DNA from: Panopea generosa
Taxonomy: Eukaryota > Mollusca > Bivalvia > Adapedonta > Hiatellidae
Assembly: GCA_029582155.1 (NCBI GenBank)
Contig: CM055898.1
Location: 19,432,229-19,496,228, forward strand
DNA: 64,000 bases
Direction of reading: 5' to 3'
Shown here: one piece after another, positions 12,965 to 22,652 of the stretch
Numbering within the stretch: position 1 is the stretch's first letter
Layout: each line of letters opens with the position of its first letter
Position numbers and translations under genes: made by a program
The notes under the pieces: generated by a model
Told to the model about the DNA's origin: nothing
Database searches by the model: none
What the model saw: the letters and a program-made list of their open reading frames with translations, nothing else

Positions 12965-14060
12965 AATGACTCTGCTGTTGAAAGAGCAAAATATCATTCT
13001 GAAATTGAAAGAAGCTGCATGTACTCAGGTGGACTTTTTAACATGGATTAGAAGAATAACAGACATTCAACACCATGGCTCCTGTCTGCTTCCACAAATA
13101 TGAACCATGGTATGCAAGAGTTTACTGGCATCTCAAACATACCAAGTGTAAATCCAGTGAATCACACAGAATCAGAGATCTCAATAATATGAAGTAATTA
13201 CTGCATTTCTGACATTAGAAACTTAATTAGTGATGACCCATCTCTTTATAATATTTTCATGGATGTAGCTGTGGAAGCTGTGGAAGAAAACTTGAATATT
13301 AGTTAAACAAAACAAGTACATTGTGAAATTATGGAGTCATTAAATAAGATTGAAAATGAATTTTCACTCAAGAATGAAGGATCAAACAGAAACATTCGAT
13401 ACTATAGAGACATGGACAATTGGTAAGGAGTCAGTATAACCTCTTTGTCAGACATTAATTTTTCCAGCAAGAAAAAGGTTACCGTTTGAATAATTGCATT
13501 CCTCGTTTAATTGTTTGGTTTTATAAACATTTAATGACACTCCACATCAACATCAAGAGAGGCATATAAGAATATTTTTGGATGAAGCTATCCAGATGTA
13601 TACTGCAACCCTATCTGTTTCCGGAGATCACCGAATGAGCCGTGATTCCGAGGCACCAGAAATAATACCATCACTGGGTTAAAGTATAGGGCGACTTTTT
13701 GTGGCCGCCACACAGCAAACTTTATCAAAGACTGCAAACTTAATTTGAGACATGACTGAGAATATGAAGAAATTATATTTTGTTGCAAACACAACAAACA
13801 GGCAGCATTTATTTAATTTACTAGAGCTAAACTTATAGGAAAATTAAATAAAAAGTGCAAATCGCCCGGGAATACAGATATTTTCATAAATTCAACAGCT
13901 GCGAGTCATCAATAAATGAGCACCTGTGATTGGAGGTGAAAACACAGACTTGCTGGTGTTATTGTTAACCAAGTTACAGAAACTGCATGAAGCCAGAGAT
14001 GACACATACCATGAAGAAACAAATAATAACTTTATCAACAAATGAACTCATTTGAATAAA
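12965..14060 (+). pseudogene. Decayed transposon-type protein gene (plus strand)
   Basis: Several short stretches with coding texture lie in order on the plus strand, separated by stops and frame changes. One at about 13213-13306 reads ...ISDDPSLYNIFMDVAVEAVE.... The next, about 13307-13426, reads ...HCEIMESLNKIENEFSLKN.... The last, near 13935-14010, contains GGENTDLLVLLLTK, which resembles the 'GEDTDLLVLL' block seen in several transposon-encoded proteins of invertebrates. I infer a multiply broken transposase-like gene. The family is not identified and the limits are approximate. About 13560-13800 looks like unrelated inserted sequence. Confidence 0.4.
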
Positions 14061-14280
14061 TTTAATCTTCCACGAAGACCCTCCAAAATAGACTTATATA
14101 TATACAATATTTACATAATATACATTACGTACATACAATGTTTACATAATACATTACAATTACAGTTATAATATATAAACATGGCAAATCTTCGGGGAAT
14201 AAACATACGGCGCAATTTAAAGCTAAAAGTTATTTGATAAAAATGTATATGTTTGTACATACGAAAGCATATAACATCCA

Positions 14281-14352
14281 CACACACACGCACGCACGCA
14301 CGCACGCACGCACACACGCACGCACGCACACACACACACACACACACACACA
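14281..14352. repeat. CA/CGCA microsatellite
   Basis: Runs of (CA)n and (CGCA)n over about 70 bp. Minus-strand frames here read as Cys-Val repeats and are not genes. Confidence 0.95.
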
Positions 14353-14845
14353 TTATGGGTTGTTATATTACTAGTTGGAGATAAAAACTGAAAGAAAACA
14401 TGAAGCAAAAGTCGACAATAAGAAAATGCTAAGAATCTTATTGTCTGACGTCATAATTTATTATATATGAGGTAAACTGATCGACACGCCTTGAACGATA
14501 TTTTATGACAGTGGCATTGAAGAACAACTGCTCACTCAGAATCCACTAATCACAATGCAACATCTCCGGTACGTATTAAACCAAAACCCACATGCGCGTA
14601 TGCAAATCTGTGCATATTAGATTGTATGCATGATCTGGGATAGCATGTGTACGTAAGCATATGTGACATAAGTTAATAATAAAAGCAATACAAAAAAATT
14701 GAAACCAGAGGATAAATCAGTAAACACTAAAATAAAGCATGCTAAAAATAAAAGTTTTAACATAAAGCGCAGAAAAACAGTTGGCTAAGGCAGTGTTGTC
14801 AAATACAGAGGACATTTATAAAAATCTAAAGTATACTAAAGCAAA
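14353..14845. other. No gene recognised
   Basis: AT-rich sequence between the microsatellite and the LINE fragment; no ORF, repeat or RNA signature seen. Confidence 0.5.
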
Positions 14846-14847
14846 GT

Positions 14848-15855
14848 CTAGAGTATAAAGTACATGCAATATTCAACATGAGTGTACATTGCAATGGTAG
14901 GGGGCACATCTATGAACATATAACATTTACAGACTGGGCAGGTCGAGGTCCGGATCAGTCTTCCAAACTCCTTGAAATGTTTGGACTTCTTGATGTTATT
15001 TGGGAGGTTGTTCCAAACCTGAGCTGCCTCGAACCCATACGAGCTCTTACCATTCATAGACGTTTTAACAGATGGATTTTTGAGCACAGTTTTCATACCT
15101 GAAAAAAACTATTTAGAATTTTCTTAACTTTACAATGTTATGCAAATATGGCGGAGAGTTTATATAGACATTTAAATTTCTCTAACGCACTGCTTCTGAT
15201 TCTACTTCAGTGCAGGATTGGCATATTGTCTCTACATAAAAGCGTATCGCAACTCGAAGAAAAATCATTGAATTTTGTCCTGAGGGCTAGATGGTGAAGT
15301 TTTCTATCCACAGCTATGGCTTGAAACTTATCAGGTTTGGTCTGTATTTGGTTGATATTACTCTCAGAATCTAGAACGGGTTTTAAACTTGAATGGATTT
15401 TATGGGAAAAATATGTTGACATCTGCACAGTTGTAAAGTGAAGATTTGTTGACGAGTAAGAATATGTCATAATAAAGATGTTAAAAATTAGTGGCCCTAG
15501 GGTGAAACCCTGAAGGGCCCCTTGATAGTTTTCAGCCATGTGCAGTGGGTTTGTCTAACTGTTTCCTTTCAGACAGGTAACTATTTAGAAGTTTACATTC
15601 ATTTTCTCACATCCCGTATGCTCTCACTTTGAGAATGCGGCAGACAATCAAATGCCTTTGATAAGTTCATAAGGATAGCTGCAACATGATCTCCCCTGTC
15701 GAGTAAAGTTTCCGATCCTCAGTCAGGCTCATAAGAATTGTCTGACATCCATATTTTGGTCGGAATTCAACTAAGTAGTTGTCAAAATGGGGTGATTTTG
15801 GACATTGTTTGCAAGTTGCACACGGATCTAGTATTCTTTTAAACAAGAGGGTCAT
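14848..15855 (-). pseudogene. Non-LTR retrotransposon (LINE) reverse-transcriptase fragment
   Basis: Minus-strand remnants follow the order of a LINE reverse transcriptase but in several frames. At 15855-15700 there is an RT motif with ...VEFRPKYGCQTILMSLTED. At 15690-15610 comes AAILMNLSKAFDCLPHSQ, the catalytic-Asp motif of RT domain A. At 15539-15480 is QGFTLGPLIFNIFI, normally PQGSxLGPLLFNIFI. At about 15365-15300 is KPDKFQAIAVDRK. At 15050-14950 is the C-terminal AAQVWNNLPNNIKKSKHF. The FADD-type active site is not readable. The style suits CR1/Jockey-like LINEs. It is 5'-truncated and inactive. Confidence 0.85.
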
Positions 15856-15877
15856 CTATTTTAAACATGTGTTACAG

Positions 15878-16055
15878 ATTGATTGATTTAATAGTTTACG
15901 TCATGTTTATGCTTTCGAGGGCTAACATACGATCAATTAACCTAACCACTGTTTCCTGGGATCCTGAGCACTCGAGGACACCCCCATCTCCGCAAGTAAT
16001 TGATAACTTTCCCACTTGAATCAGCAGTGATAGACGAATGACAATGAAATACAAT
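15878..16055 (-). mobile_element. SINE family A, 5'-truncated copy
   Basis: Reverse complement of the body and tail of the SINE at 736-1026: it starts with tandem ATTG and passes ctaaccactgtttcctggga, ctcgaggacacccccatctc and gataactttcccacttgaat. The tRNA head is missing and the copy runs into a run of 19 G at 16056-16074. Confidence 0.85.
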
Positions 16056-16074
16056 GGGGGGGGGGGGGGGGGGG
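16056..16074. repeat. Poly-G run
   Basis: Nineteen consecutive G on the plus strand at the truncated end of a SINE. Such a run could be an assembly or polymerase artefact, or a real homopolymer. Confidence 0.9.
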
Positions 16075-16786
16075 CACTCGTTTGCATTTTTAGCATCAAG
16101 TTTTGTTTATAAAGATGTAATATCTTTCGGGACTGCTTGTTTAAAATCTAAATGTAAGTCGGCCTCCAGTTTTTTAGCGACACTTGGATGTTGGGTGTCG
16201 ACCGGGAGGTCATTAGAAATAACAATGTTTTAACAATGTTTACACAAAAATCATTTAAAATATGGTCACCCTTTAAATCAAATTTAAGTACTGAACACAC
16301 TCAACCCCAAAACTTTGCCGGACATAGGTACTTGTCTGTTATTAACAACTGTATATTAATATGTAGAATACAGTGGTTTGAAACAGAAATAGCACAGTAA
16401 CAATGTACATAAGTGAAATATTCACTTTGTTTACTTTTAAATAGTTAAAACAGCAGAGGGGTTTGGCTTGGGGTGGGAGTAAAATCTGCGAAATTTTATC
16501 GCTGTGCATTCTTTTTAAATATTGTTTTCGTTTTTTAGCCTCTTTCCGATAAATACACAAATGGTGGTCGCACCCACAAGAGCTAGTTGAAAAAATAACA
16601 TTTGTGACGAAATAACACTTATGTTCAAAATATACGAACTTGAATGTTTTTGTATTGTAAAATATGTTTTATCTATGAATAATCAAAAAGTATCATTTTA
16701 ATTTGGTTGAGTTAAAATATTAGTTTAGTTTAAACTTATTTAGTTTACCTCGGTTGTGGAACAAGTTCTTTAAACGAAATCACGTT
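16075..16786. other. No gene recognised
   Basis: AT-rich sequence with only short frames (about 70 codons) that show no domain. Confidence 0.5.
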
Positions 16787-17003
16787 CGAGGTCTTCCTGG
16801 GTAAAACCAGTACTAATAAAGTGGGGCGGTAGTGTAATGGATTTGATTCCCCGGTTGACTCGATGCCTCTCATAAAACAACACTCAGTACTGGTATAAAC
16901 TACTAGGCTTATTCAGGTAAAGTGTCCTACTCAAGGACACAACACATAGTCGTGACGAGGGATCGAACCCACGACCCTCCGATCCTGGGTTCGATGCTCT
17001 ACA
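16787..17003. mobile_element. SINE family B fragments, head to head
   Basis: A short minus-strand piece (cctgggtaaaaccagtacta, 16795-16815) is followed by a plus-strand copy at 16819-16912 with ctctcataaaacaacactca and gtactggta. An antisense tRNA-like head follows at 16920-17003 (gggatcgaacccacgaccct). The plus-strand part matches copies at 57819 and 59590. Confidence 0.7.
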
Positions 17004-17593
17004 ATATAAAATATTATATATACATACCAGTAGTACTCAAGCTGAATATGAAGACATCTCTGGTCAAATGGATATGGCTATACATAGCTAGTGTTTATTG
17101 TGTTATGTCTCATGTCGACTATGAATACCATTTTGTATCTTGTATAGCCATATGGTATTCAATTCATTGTTTCTTGGCGTTTTAGTGATACATCTAATCA
17201 AGCACAAACCAACACATGTAATTTTACATAAAACATTTGCACATGCAGCAAAATGATTCATACACATTATTGTATTTTGTATTTTTCAAATTTACGTGAA
17301 AGAGTTAGACTATGTATGATATTGTTCCTTAGCTGATAATCAGATTATAAATAGCATGTTTTCGAGTGCCTGACTGGTTAGTGGCAAGTGCGTTAACAGG
17401 GCCGAGACAACCGAGTTTAAATCTGGAATAGGGCATTTCTTTCATAATCTCATTTTTATTTCTTCCATTTCTGTTTGTATTGCTTATGCTTGATTGTTGT
17501 TGTTTTTTAAAAAAAACATTTCGTCTTGCATAGATTGATTGCAATTATTGAATCAAGACATATCTAGCAGTTCCATCAATGTCCTTGGAAAGA
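17004..17593. other. No gene recognised
   Basis: Unremarkable AT-rich sequence. About 17363-17430 has weak tRNA-like boxes (gactggttagtggcaagtgc, gagtttaaatctgg) and may be an old SINE head. Confidence 0.4.
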
Positions 17594-17782
17594 CTTACCA
17601 TCGTGCTTGCCGATCAAACCGCAAATGTTTTCACTCAGGCTCCGCTTGGGATAAAAAAGCGTCGCTGAATTTTTTAAAGTTTGCTGCACGGCGTCTTTAG
17701 TGTAGTTAAAACAAAAGCAGTCAATGAAGTGTGGTAGCACAAAATTATTGCAAGTTGTCGAAAGTTTAGTCTTGCCCAAAAC
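17594..17782 (-). CDS. Exon-like ORF of unknown product beside the LTR element
   Basis: An open minus-strand frame of about 63 codons ends at a consensus splice donor (GATG|gtaagt at 17594/17593). A possible weak acceptor (acatgtag) lies at its start, and there is no usable ATG. The peptide includes KTKLSTTCNNFVLPHFIDC and KRSLSENICGLIGKHDG, with four cysteines. I recognise no domain. It directly abuts the truncated 3' LTR of the gypsy element, and its first 23 bases resemble sequence just outside the other LTR. It could be a real exon of a minus-strand gene, a captured exon or chance. Confidence 0.3.
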
Positions 17783-17786
17783 CTAC

Positions 17787-17909
17787 ATGTGCTCTAACTA
17801 TTGTATTTACTACAAGATGTATATCGTAAGATAGTCTGTCCAAGATTGACCAGCAGTGGTATCAGTGAATTGACTGACGTGAAGAAGGCGGAGCTACCAT
17901 ACTGTTACA
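17787..17909 (-). repeat. 3' LTR of gypsy element, truncated
   Basis: Matches 22463-22585 of the 5' LTR: both share gtctgtccaagattgaccag, ggtatcagtgaattg-type sequence and end (plus strand) ..ctgttaca. About the last 45 bp of the LTR (its left end on the plus strand) is missing, and the exon-like ORF starts there. Confidence 0.85.
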
Positions 17910-17925
17910 TCTCCCTTCTTTTCAA
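17910..17925 (-). other. Polypurine tract
   Basis: On the minus strand, gaaaagaagggaga directly precedes the LTR start TGTAACAG, the expected primer site for plus-strand DNA synthesis in LTR elements. Confidence 0.8.
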
Positions 17926-18846
17926 AATAAACTACCAACTAAACATCTTGTCGATGAATTCCCAGATAGGATTACACTTTAACCAATGGGATTTATTATT
18001 TATGTAAGCTTAATGGTAAAATAAACACATTTCATTTAAACTGACAACTATAAATTTAATCTAACTGCAGCAACTGGCAGCTGTAGTAGCTGTATGACAC
18101 ACGGTTTGGTCAAAGATTAAGTTCATGGCAGGGTTAATTCATCTTCCCCATGGTTTTATGTTTACAAGTAAAGTTATTCAATGGTTAGTGTTGTCTATAT
18201 TAAATGACACATGTTACAATTTATAGTTATATTATTAAAGTCATCTGCTGGTCACGGTATGTTAATGAGATATAACAAGTATCATAATGAATTAACAATG
18301 ACCTGTGTTTTACAATAAACAAACATTATTATTGCAACCAGAAATGTTGCTAAGAAATTGTATTGTAAGTAGTGCAACTATGTACTACTTAAATGTTGTT
18401 TACATAAGCATTTCCTATATTGTTTGTAATAAACCAATGCTATTTTGACACATATGATTGCATCCAGTCTTCATTTTACACCCTATTGTCATTTTACATT
18501 GATTCAATCATTTTTTCTTTTTACAAGTCACCCATATCTCGACACATATTGTTTGGTGGGAGAAAGTTCATCCTGTTGTGGTAATGGCGATGTATCTCCA
18601 GAGATAGGTGGTGGGATCGATTCTTTGTGTAGCGACTGAAAGGCAAACTTTTCAATATTCGTTGGTGTGCAAATCAGAATCATGGGTGTTAGTGATATGA
18701 TGAGGCTCATTTGTCTTCAATAAATGACCTGCCTATCATAAAAAAAATATTCCCCCCTTGCTTGTGTGAGATCATTTTTTGCTTAATGCTGTCTGGAGAG
18801 ATAAATGTTGGAATGAGGTTTTCCTTTGAAGCAGGTAAAATTGATC
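17926..18846 (-). other. 3' internal part of gypsy element, no domain visible
   Basis: Lies between the integrase core and the polypurine tract. It should hold the integrase C-terminus and 3' untranslated region, but I see no readable frame. Confidence 0.5.
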
Positions 18847-19245
18847 TTAATTGTCTGCCCATATATAGTTGTGATGGGGAGAACCCAATGTCGAGGGTCT
18901 GTATGCAAGAAATGCTAACAATTGGTCTGATTTGGCTGACTTAGCTTTTGTGAGAATTCTTTTACATATTTGCATATATTTTTCAGCAAGCCCGTTTGAC
19001 TGTGGATAATGTGGACTAGAAGTCACATGATTGAAATCCCATTCCTTAGCAAATTGAGAAAATTCCTGTGAGCTGTAGCATGGGCCATTGTCAGAGATAA
19101 GGGTTTCACAGACACCCCCCACCCCCCACCCAAATGAGAAAGAATGCCCTCCATTCGATTAATCACAGTCACACTTTTCATATTAGGGAGTTTTTTTTAC
19201 ATCGAAGTATCTGCTGTAGTAATCAACTAATCAACTACAAGAAGA
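18847..19245 (-). pseudogene. Gypsy integrase catalytic core (relic)
   Basis: Retroviral-type integrase, which would insert the cDNA into the host genome. Near 19230-19205 a shifted frame gives DYYSRYFD, the first catalytic Asp region. The frame at 19122-18847 has LISDNGPCYSSQEFSQFAKE (second Asp) and HYPQSNGLAEKYMQICKRIL (catalytic Glu). The D,D-35-E residues are therefore recognisable, but stops and frame changes separate them and the C-terminal part is not readable. Confidence 0.85.
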
Positions 19246-19307
19246 TAACTTTCATTGTCCCAGGTGAACAGATCAGTGGCTGTCGTTTGCCACGGATAAT
19301 CGGAGAA

Positions 19308-19652
19308 CTATATTGTACACACCGGTTCTTTCTGATTAGAGTTACGATGCTGTACACAAATAGTGCAGTTAAGCACTGGACTGGTTATGTCATTTGAAAT
19401 TTCTGGCCAGTACATGACCTCACGTGCCCTTTTCAGACATTTATCAGTACCTGAGTTCCCGAGATGAATTATATCAAGCATGTTTGATTGAAGGGATTTT
19501 GGTATCACAATCTTATGTCCTTTCATCACAATTCCATCAACTAGGGTTAATTCATCTCGTAAAGTCCAGAACAGAACTATAGCAGGTTGACATTGATTTC
19601 TAGAGTTTGGCCAGTCTTGTATGATAACTGTTTCAAGCTTACACAGTTGCAT
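19308..19652 (-). pseudogene. RNase H tail and integrase zinc-binding domain (relic)
   Basis: A 114-codon frame contains the integrase HHCC region: LDIIHLGNSGTDKCLKRARE, then VMYWPEISNDI and NCTICVQ. The usual second zinc-binding His (H-x-G-H pattern) appears as Asn, so the finger would be damaged. It precedes the catalytic core in the normal order. Confidence 0.8.
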
Positions 19653-19699
19653 ATCGTGATCTGTGTGTAGTATTGCATTTTTCTGTCACTTACAGGCCT

Positions 19700-20143
19700 G
19701 CTTTTCATGACCATGTTGGCATACATACCTTTTGATAGGTCTGGACAAGTGTCGCTTAGAAATTTCCTACTGATGGTGTCTGCGATAGAGATTTGCTTTG
19801 AGAAGAAATGCTTAAGTTCAAGGTCATATCTATGTAACCGTAACAACATACGTTGTAGGCAAGCGGGAGCGGCGTAGAGCAGTTTTTTGAAAATTGATAC
19901 CAACGGCAGGTGGTTGGTTTCGACATGCACCTTGCGCCCATAAACAAATTTGTGGAATCGATCGCACCCGAATTCAATGGCGTACATCTCCTTTTCTATG
20001 TGAGCATAGTTAGTTTCGGATGGTGTGAGGGTTTTCGATGCGTAAGCAATTGGTTTGCCATCCTGCATTATGGCTTCACCTAGACCAAACTTGCTTACAT
20101 CGACTTGAAGTGTTGATGATTTCTTAGGGTCATAATATGACAA
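19700..20143 (-). pseudogene. Gypsy RNase H domain (relic)
   Basis: The type-I RNase H that would degrade the RNA of RNA/DNA hybrids. Readable motifs are LQVDVSKFGLGEAIMQDGK (first Asp), ETNYAHIEKEMYAI-like wording with the catalytic Glu, and ETNHLPLVSIFKK where the family normally has TDHKPL, so the third acidic residue is Asn here. The frame runs on through RMLLRLHRYDLEL to a SIADTISR motif. Confidence 0.85.
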
Positions 20144-20206
20144 GATACTACCCGATTGTGTTTTAACATGTTTAACCTTATTAAAAGCTTCTACCTAAGG
20201 TTTGTC

Positions 20207-20997
20207 TCATGAAAATTCAACATTCTTTGATAACACCTGTCTTAAAGGACTTGTTATTTCGGCCAGATTTGGGGCATATCTCGACAGATATGTAACCATC
20301 CCTAATATGGTCTCTACCTCAGCTTTGTTTGTTTGAGGGGGCTTTTCTTTAATAACCTTGACCTTGTCTGGGTCGGCTTTAAGACCCTCAGATGTTAGCA
20401 AATGTCCGAAGCACTGTTCTTCCGTGACACCTACTTGGAGATTCTCTTCATTAAAGCGGATGCCTCTCTCAAATGATCGGTCTTATACTGCCCTTAGATA
20501 CAGGTCATGTTCTTCTCGTGTTTTCCCATACACAAGAATGTCATCGACAATTGCAACTACCCCACTGAGACCCTCAAAGCTTTCGTCGACTTTGCGGATG
20601 AATTCGTCACCAGAAGATACAAGACCAAATGGTAGTCTTAGATAACGATATCTGTCAAATATGGTGTTAAAAATAGTCTGATAGGAGAACTTTGAAGCTA
20701 GTTTGATGGCCCAGTAACCGGATCGTGCATCTAATTTGGTGAAATACTTTGCACCAGTGAGCTTGGTCAAAATATATCTAAAGTTCTCATAGGGTTATGT
20801 GGTCGGAAAATATTTGAGTTCAATTCTTTGGCACCAATACATATTCTGAGTTTGCCAGAACCTTTCTCTGCTACGACCATTGAATTGACCCAGTCAGTAG
20901 GCTCGTTTACTTTGATCCCATCACTCTCCATTCTAGAGATTTCTTCCCTAAGCCTATCATGTAATGCTACCGGGACTTTTTGGGGAGGATAAGCCAC
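20207..20997 (-). pseudogene. Gypsy reverse transcriptase (relic)
   Basis: Three short frames in order cover the palm and fingers. 20997-20767 has PTDWVNSMVVAEKGSGKLRI. 20770-20483 has LTGAKYFTKLDARSGYWAI (motif A, catalytic Asp), LRLPFGLVSSGDEFIRKV (motif B) and AIVDDILVYGKTREEH (motif C, the DD pair). 20401-20207 is the thumb, with KADPDKVKVIKEKPPQTN. Catalytic acids are retained; frameshifts separate the parts. Confidence 0.9.
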
Positions 20998-21030
20998 AGG
21001 AATAGCTTGGGGGTCTAGCCGTATGTTGCA

Positions 21031-21408
21031 TTACCCAGGAAACAGACCGATACCCTGAAATACTTTTGCATGTGTTTCTAACACGGCCGATTTTGTGAGG
21101 GGTGTTACCTGGCCGTTCCCTCCAACAGAGTATGTTAATTTAATAAGTCTGAAATCGATACATGACTGGAGACCAAACAAGGGTTTTGACTTAGTGTCAA
21201 CAACATGAAATGTTACAGGACCCGTGTGATCTGTCGCCGGATGACTGCACTGTAGTGTGACACAACCCTTAACCTTAAGCCGACTACCGTCATATGCAGA
21301 CAGAGTAGACAGAGGCTTATCTAACTTATTCTCTAGACCTAGATTCTGATACACATCCAACGGTATGATATTTACCTGAGCCCCAGTGTCCAGCTTGAAT
21401 TTAATTCT
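21031..21408 (-). pseudogene. Gypsy aspartic protease (relic)
   Basis: Retropepsin that would cut the Gag-Pol polyprotein. The minus strand reads FKLDTGAQVNIIP near 21400-21365, carrying the D-T-G-A active site. It continues as DVYQNLGLENKLDKPLSTL and a flap region to KSKPLFGLQSCIDF. It lies between gag and RT as expected. Confidence 0.85.
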
Positions 21409-21539
21409 TTATTTTGGTGGTCCTACGTCTATCTCTGAAAATACCTGGCCATTCACCACTTTGAACTCGACACTATCAACAAAAATTCTCTGAGTTATCT
21501 GAGTGTCCATTTCTGACCTCGTGAACCTTGACGGACTTG

Positions 21540-22035
21540 CACACTGACATAAATTGGTTCCATTTTGAACATTTGTGGCACTGTTGCTTTGTTTTTTGCT
21601 GTGAGCCACAACAGTTATAACACTTATGTTTGTTGTGTCCATTCTGTGGTCTTAAACTAACAGCGCCCTCTCGATTGTTGGTCGTACCCGGGTATAAATT
21701 CCTGGCTGGACCTCCCTTGTACCCCCTCGCTTTGTTCGCGGTCTGTTGATTGTGGTAACGTTATCAGATGGCTGACAGAGCTGCATGGAACGTAACTTCT
21801 CTTGAGCACACTCGAACGATTGGCATATCGGAGTAGCTCTTTCAATGGTTAGTTTTTCGCCCTCCGTCAATAACTTTTCCCGAATGTGTTTGACTTCGTC
21901 TATATAATCGATCCCTAAAGCACAGTCCAAAGCAGGAGACTTGAGTTTTGTTATGAACTGTTCTATTGTGTTTGTTCCTTGGGTTTTGTTGTTAAATTTA
22001 AATATCGCAAACACGGGATTTGATTTAGGTTGCAC
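21540..22035 (-). pseudogene. Gypsy gag with degenerate zinc knuckle
   Basis: A 127-codon frame (22035-21652) has a capsid-like pattern, including NTIEQFITKLKSPALDC and RATPICQSFECAQEKLRS. Near 21640-21545 a shifted frame gives a cysteine-rich nucleocapsid-like stretch, KCYNCCGSQQKTKQQCHKCS. It resembles a double CCHC knuckle with some ligands lost. It is N-terminally incomplete and frameshifted. Confidence 0.75.
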
Positions 22036-22400
22036 GTGTGCCTGGAATGCATTAAATGTTAATTCTACTTACTTTTTCTGTTTATCTGACAAGACGAGAG
22101 TGTTATATATATTTCTCTACCTGTCTCTCCAAGCAAGAGAAGTAGATATGTCACTTTCACCTCTTCGGCTTGCTTTACCAGGGCTCACGCAACAAATAGT
22201 TCTGAATGATGTCGAAATTTCTTGAATTACTCTGAAAGATTCCCACTTTCTTAATTCCTTGATGGCATCGGCACACCAGCTAATTCCATTTTGTGCGGAT
22301 GAGTAAATATATTCAATATTCCAAATAATTATTTATGAAATTCCGTCACTTCACTAAGAATGTCCACTTATAGGCCCTAATGTCCAGGAATTATTGAAAT

Positions 22401-22418
22401 CCGTAACTTCTGACGCCA
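22401..22418 (-). other. Primer-binding site
   Basis: Directly after the 5' LTR (minus strand, ...CCATTACA) comes TGGCGTCAGAAGTTACGG. It starts with the TGG expected of a match to a tRNA 3' CCA end. The first bases resemble the 3' end of a leucine tRNA, but I cannot check the match. Confidence 0.7.
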
Positions 22419-22585
22419 TGTAATGGTAAGAGGTGCTTTGGGTTATAAATAAGAACGATAAGTATGTTCTCTAACTAATGTATTTACTACGAGAGAGTCT
22501 GTCCAAGATTGACCAGCATTGGTATCAGAGAGGCTTATCAGTGAATTGGCTGACATGAAGTAGGTGGAGCTACAGTATTGTTACA
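22419..22585 (-). repeat. 5' LTR of gypsy element
   Basis: 167 bp bounded on the minus strand by TGTAACAATA... and ...CCATTACA (TG...CA ends), followed by the PBS. It shares over 100 bp with the truncated 3' LTR. No obvious TATA box was picked out. Confidence 0.85.
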
Positions 22586-22652
22586 ACCGAAAGTTTAGCC
22601 TCGCCCAAACCGACAATAACTCTGTTTTTCAATAACTAGGGTAAGAAAAAAC

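Larger units (their letters stand above)
17787..22585 (-). mobile_element. Degenerate Ty3/gypsy LTR retrotransposon (Steamer-like size)
   Basis: A minus-strand element of about 4.8 kb. It has a 5' LTR (22419-22585), PBS (just below 22419), gag, protease, RT, RNase H, integrase, a polypurine tract (17910-17925) and a truncated 3' LTR (17787-17909). The order PR-RT-RH-IN is that of Ty3/gypsy; the RT wording suggests the Mag-like branch. LTRs of about 170 bp and total length near 5 kb are close to those published for the bivalve element Steamer, but assignment needs a phylogeny. Stops and frameshifts interrupt every domain and the 3' LTR is incomplete, so this copy is inactive. Confidence 0.88.

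Noticed and set aside
14111..14408. Cys-Val/Ala-rich ORFs
   Set aside because: Translation of the CA/CGCA microsatellite.
15207..15539. Plain protein-coding gene on the minus strand
   Set aside because: Motifs show it is a frameshifted piece of a LINE reverse transcriptase.
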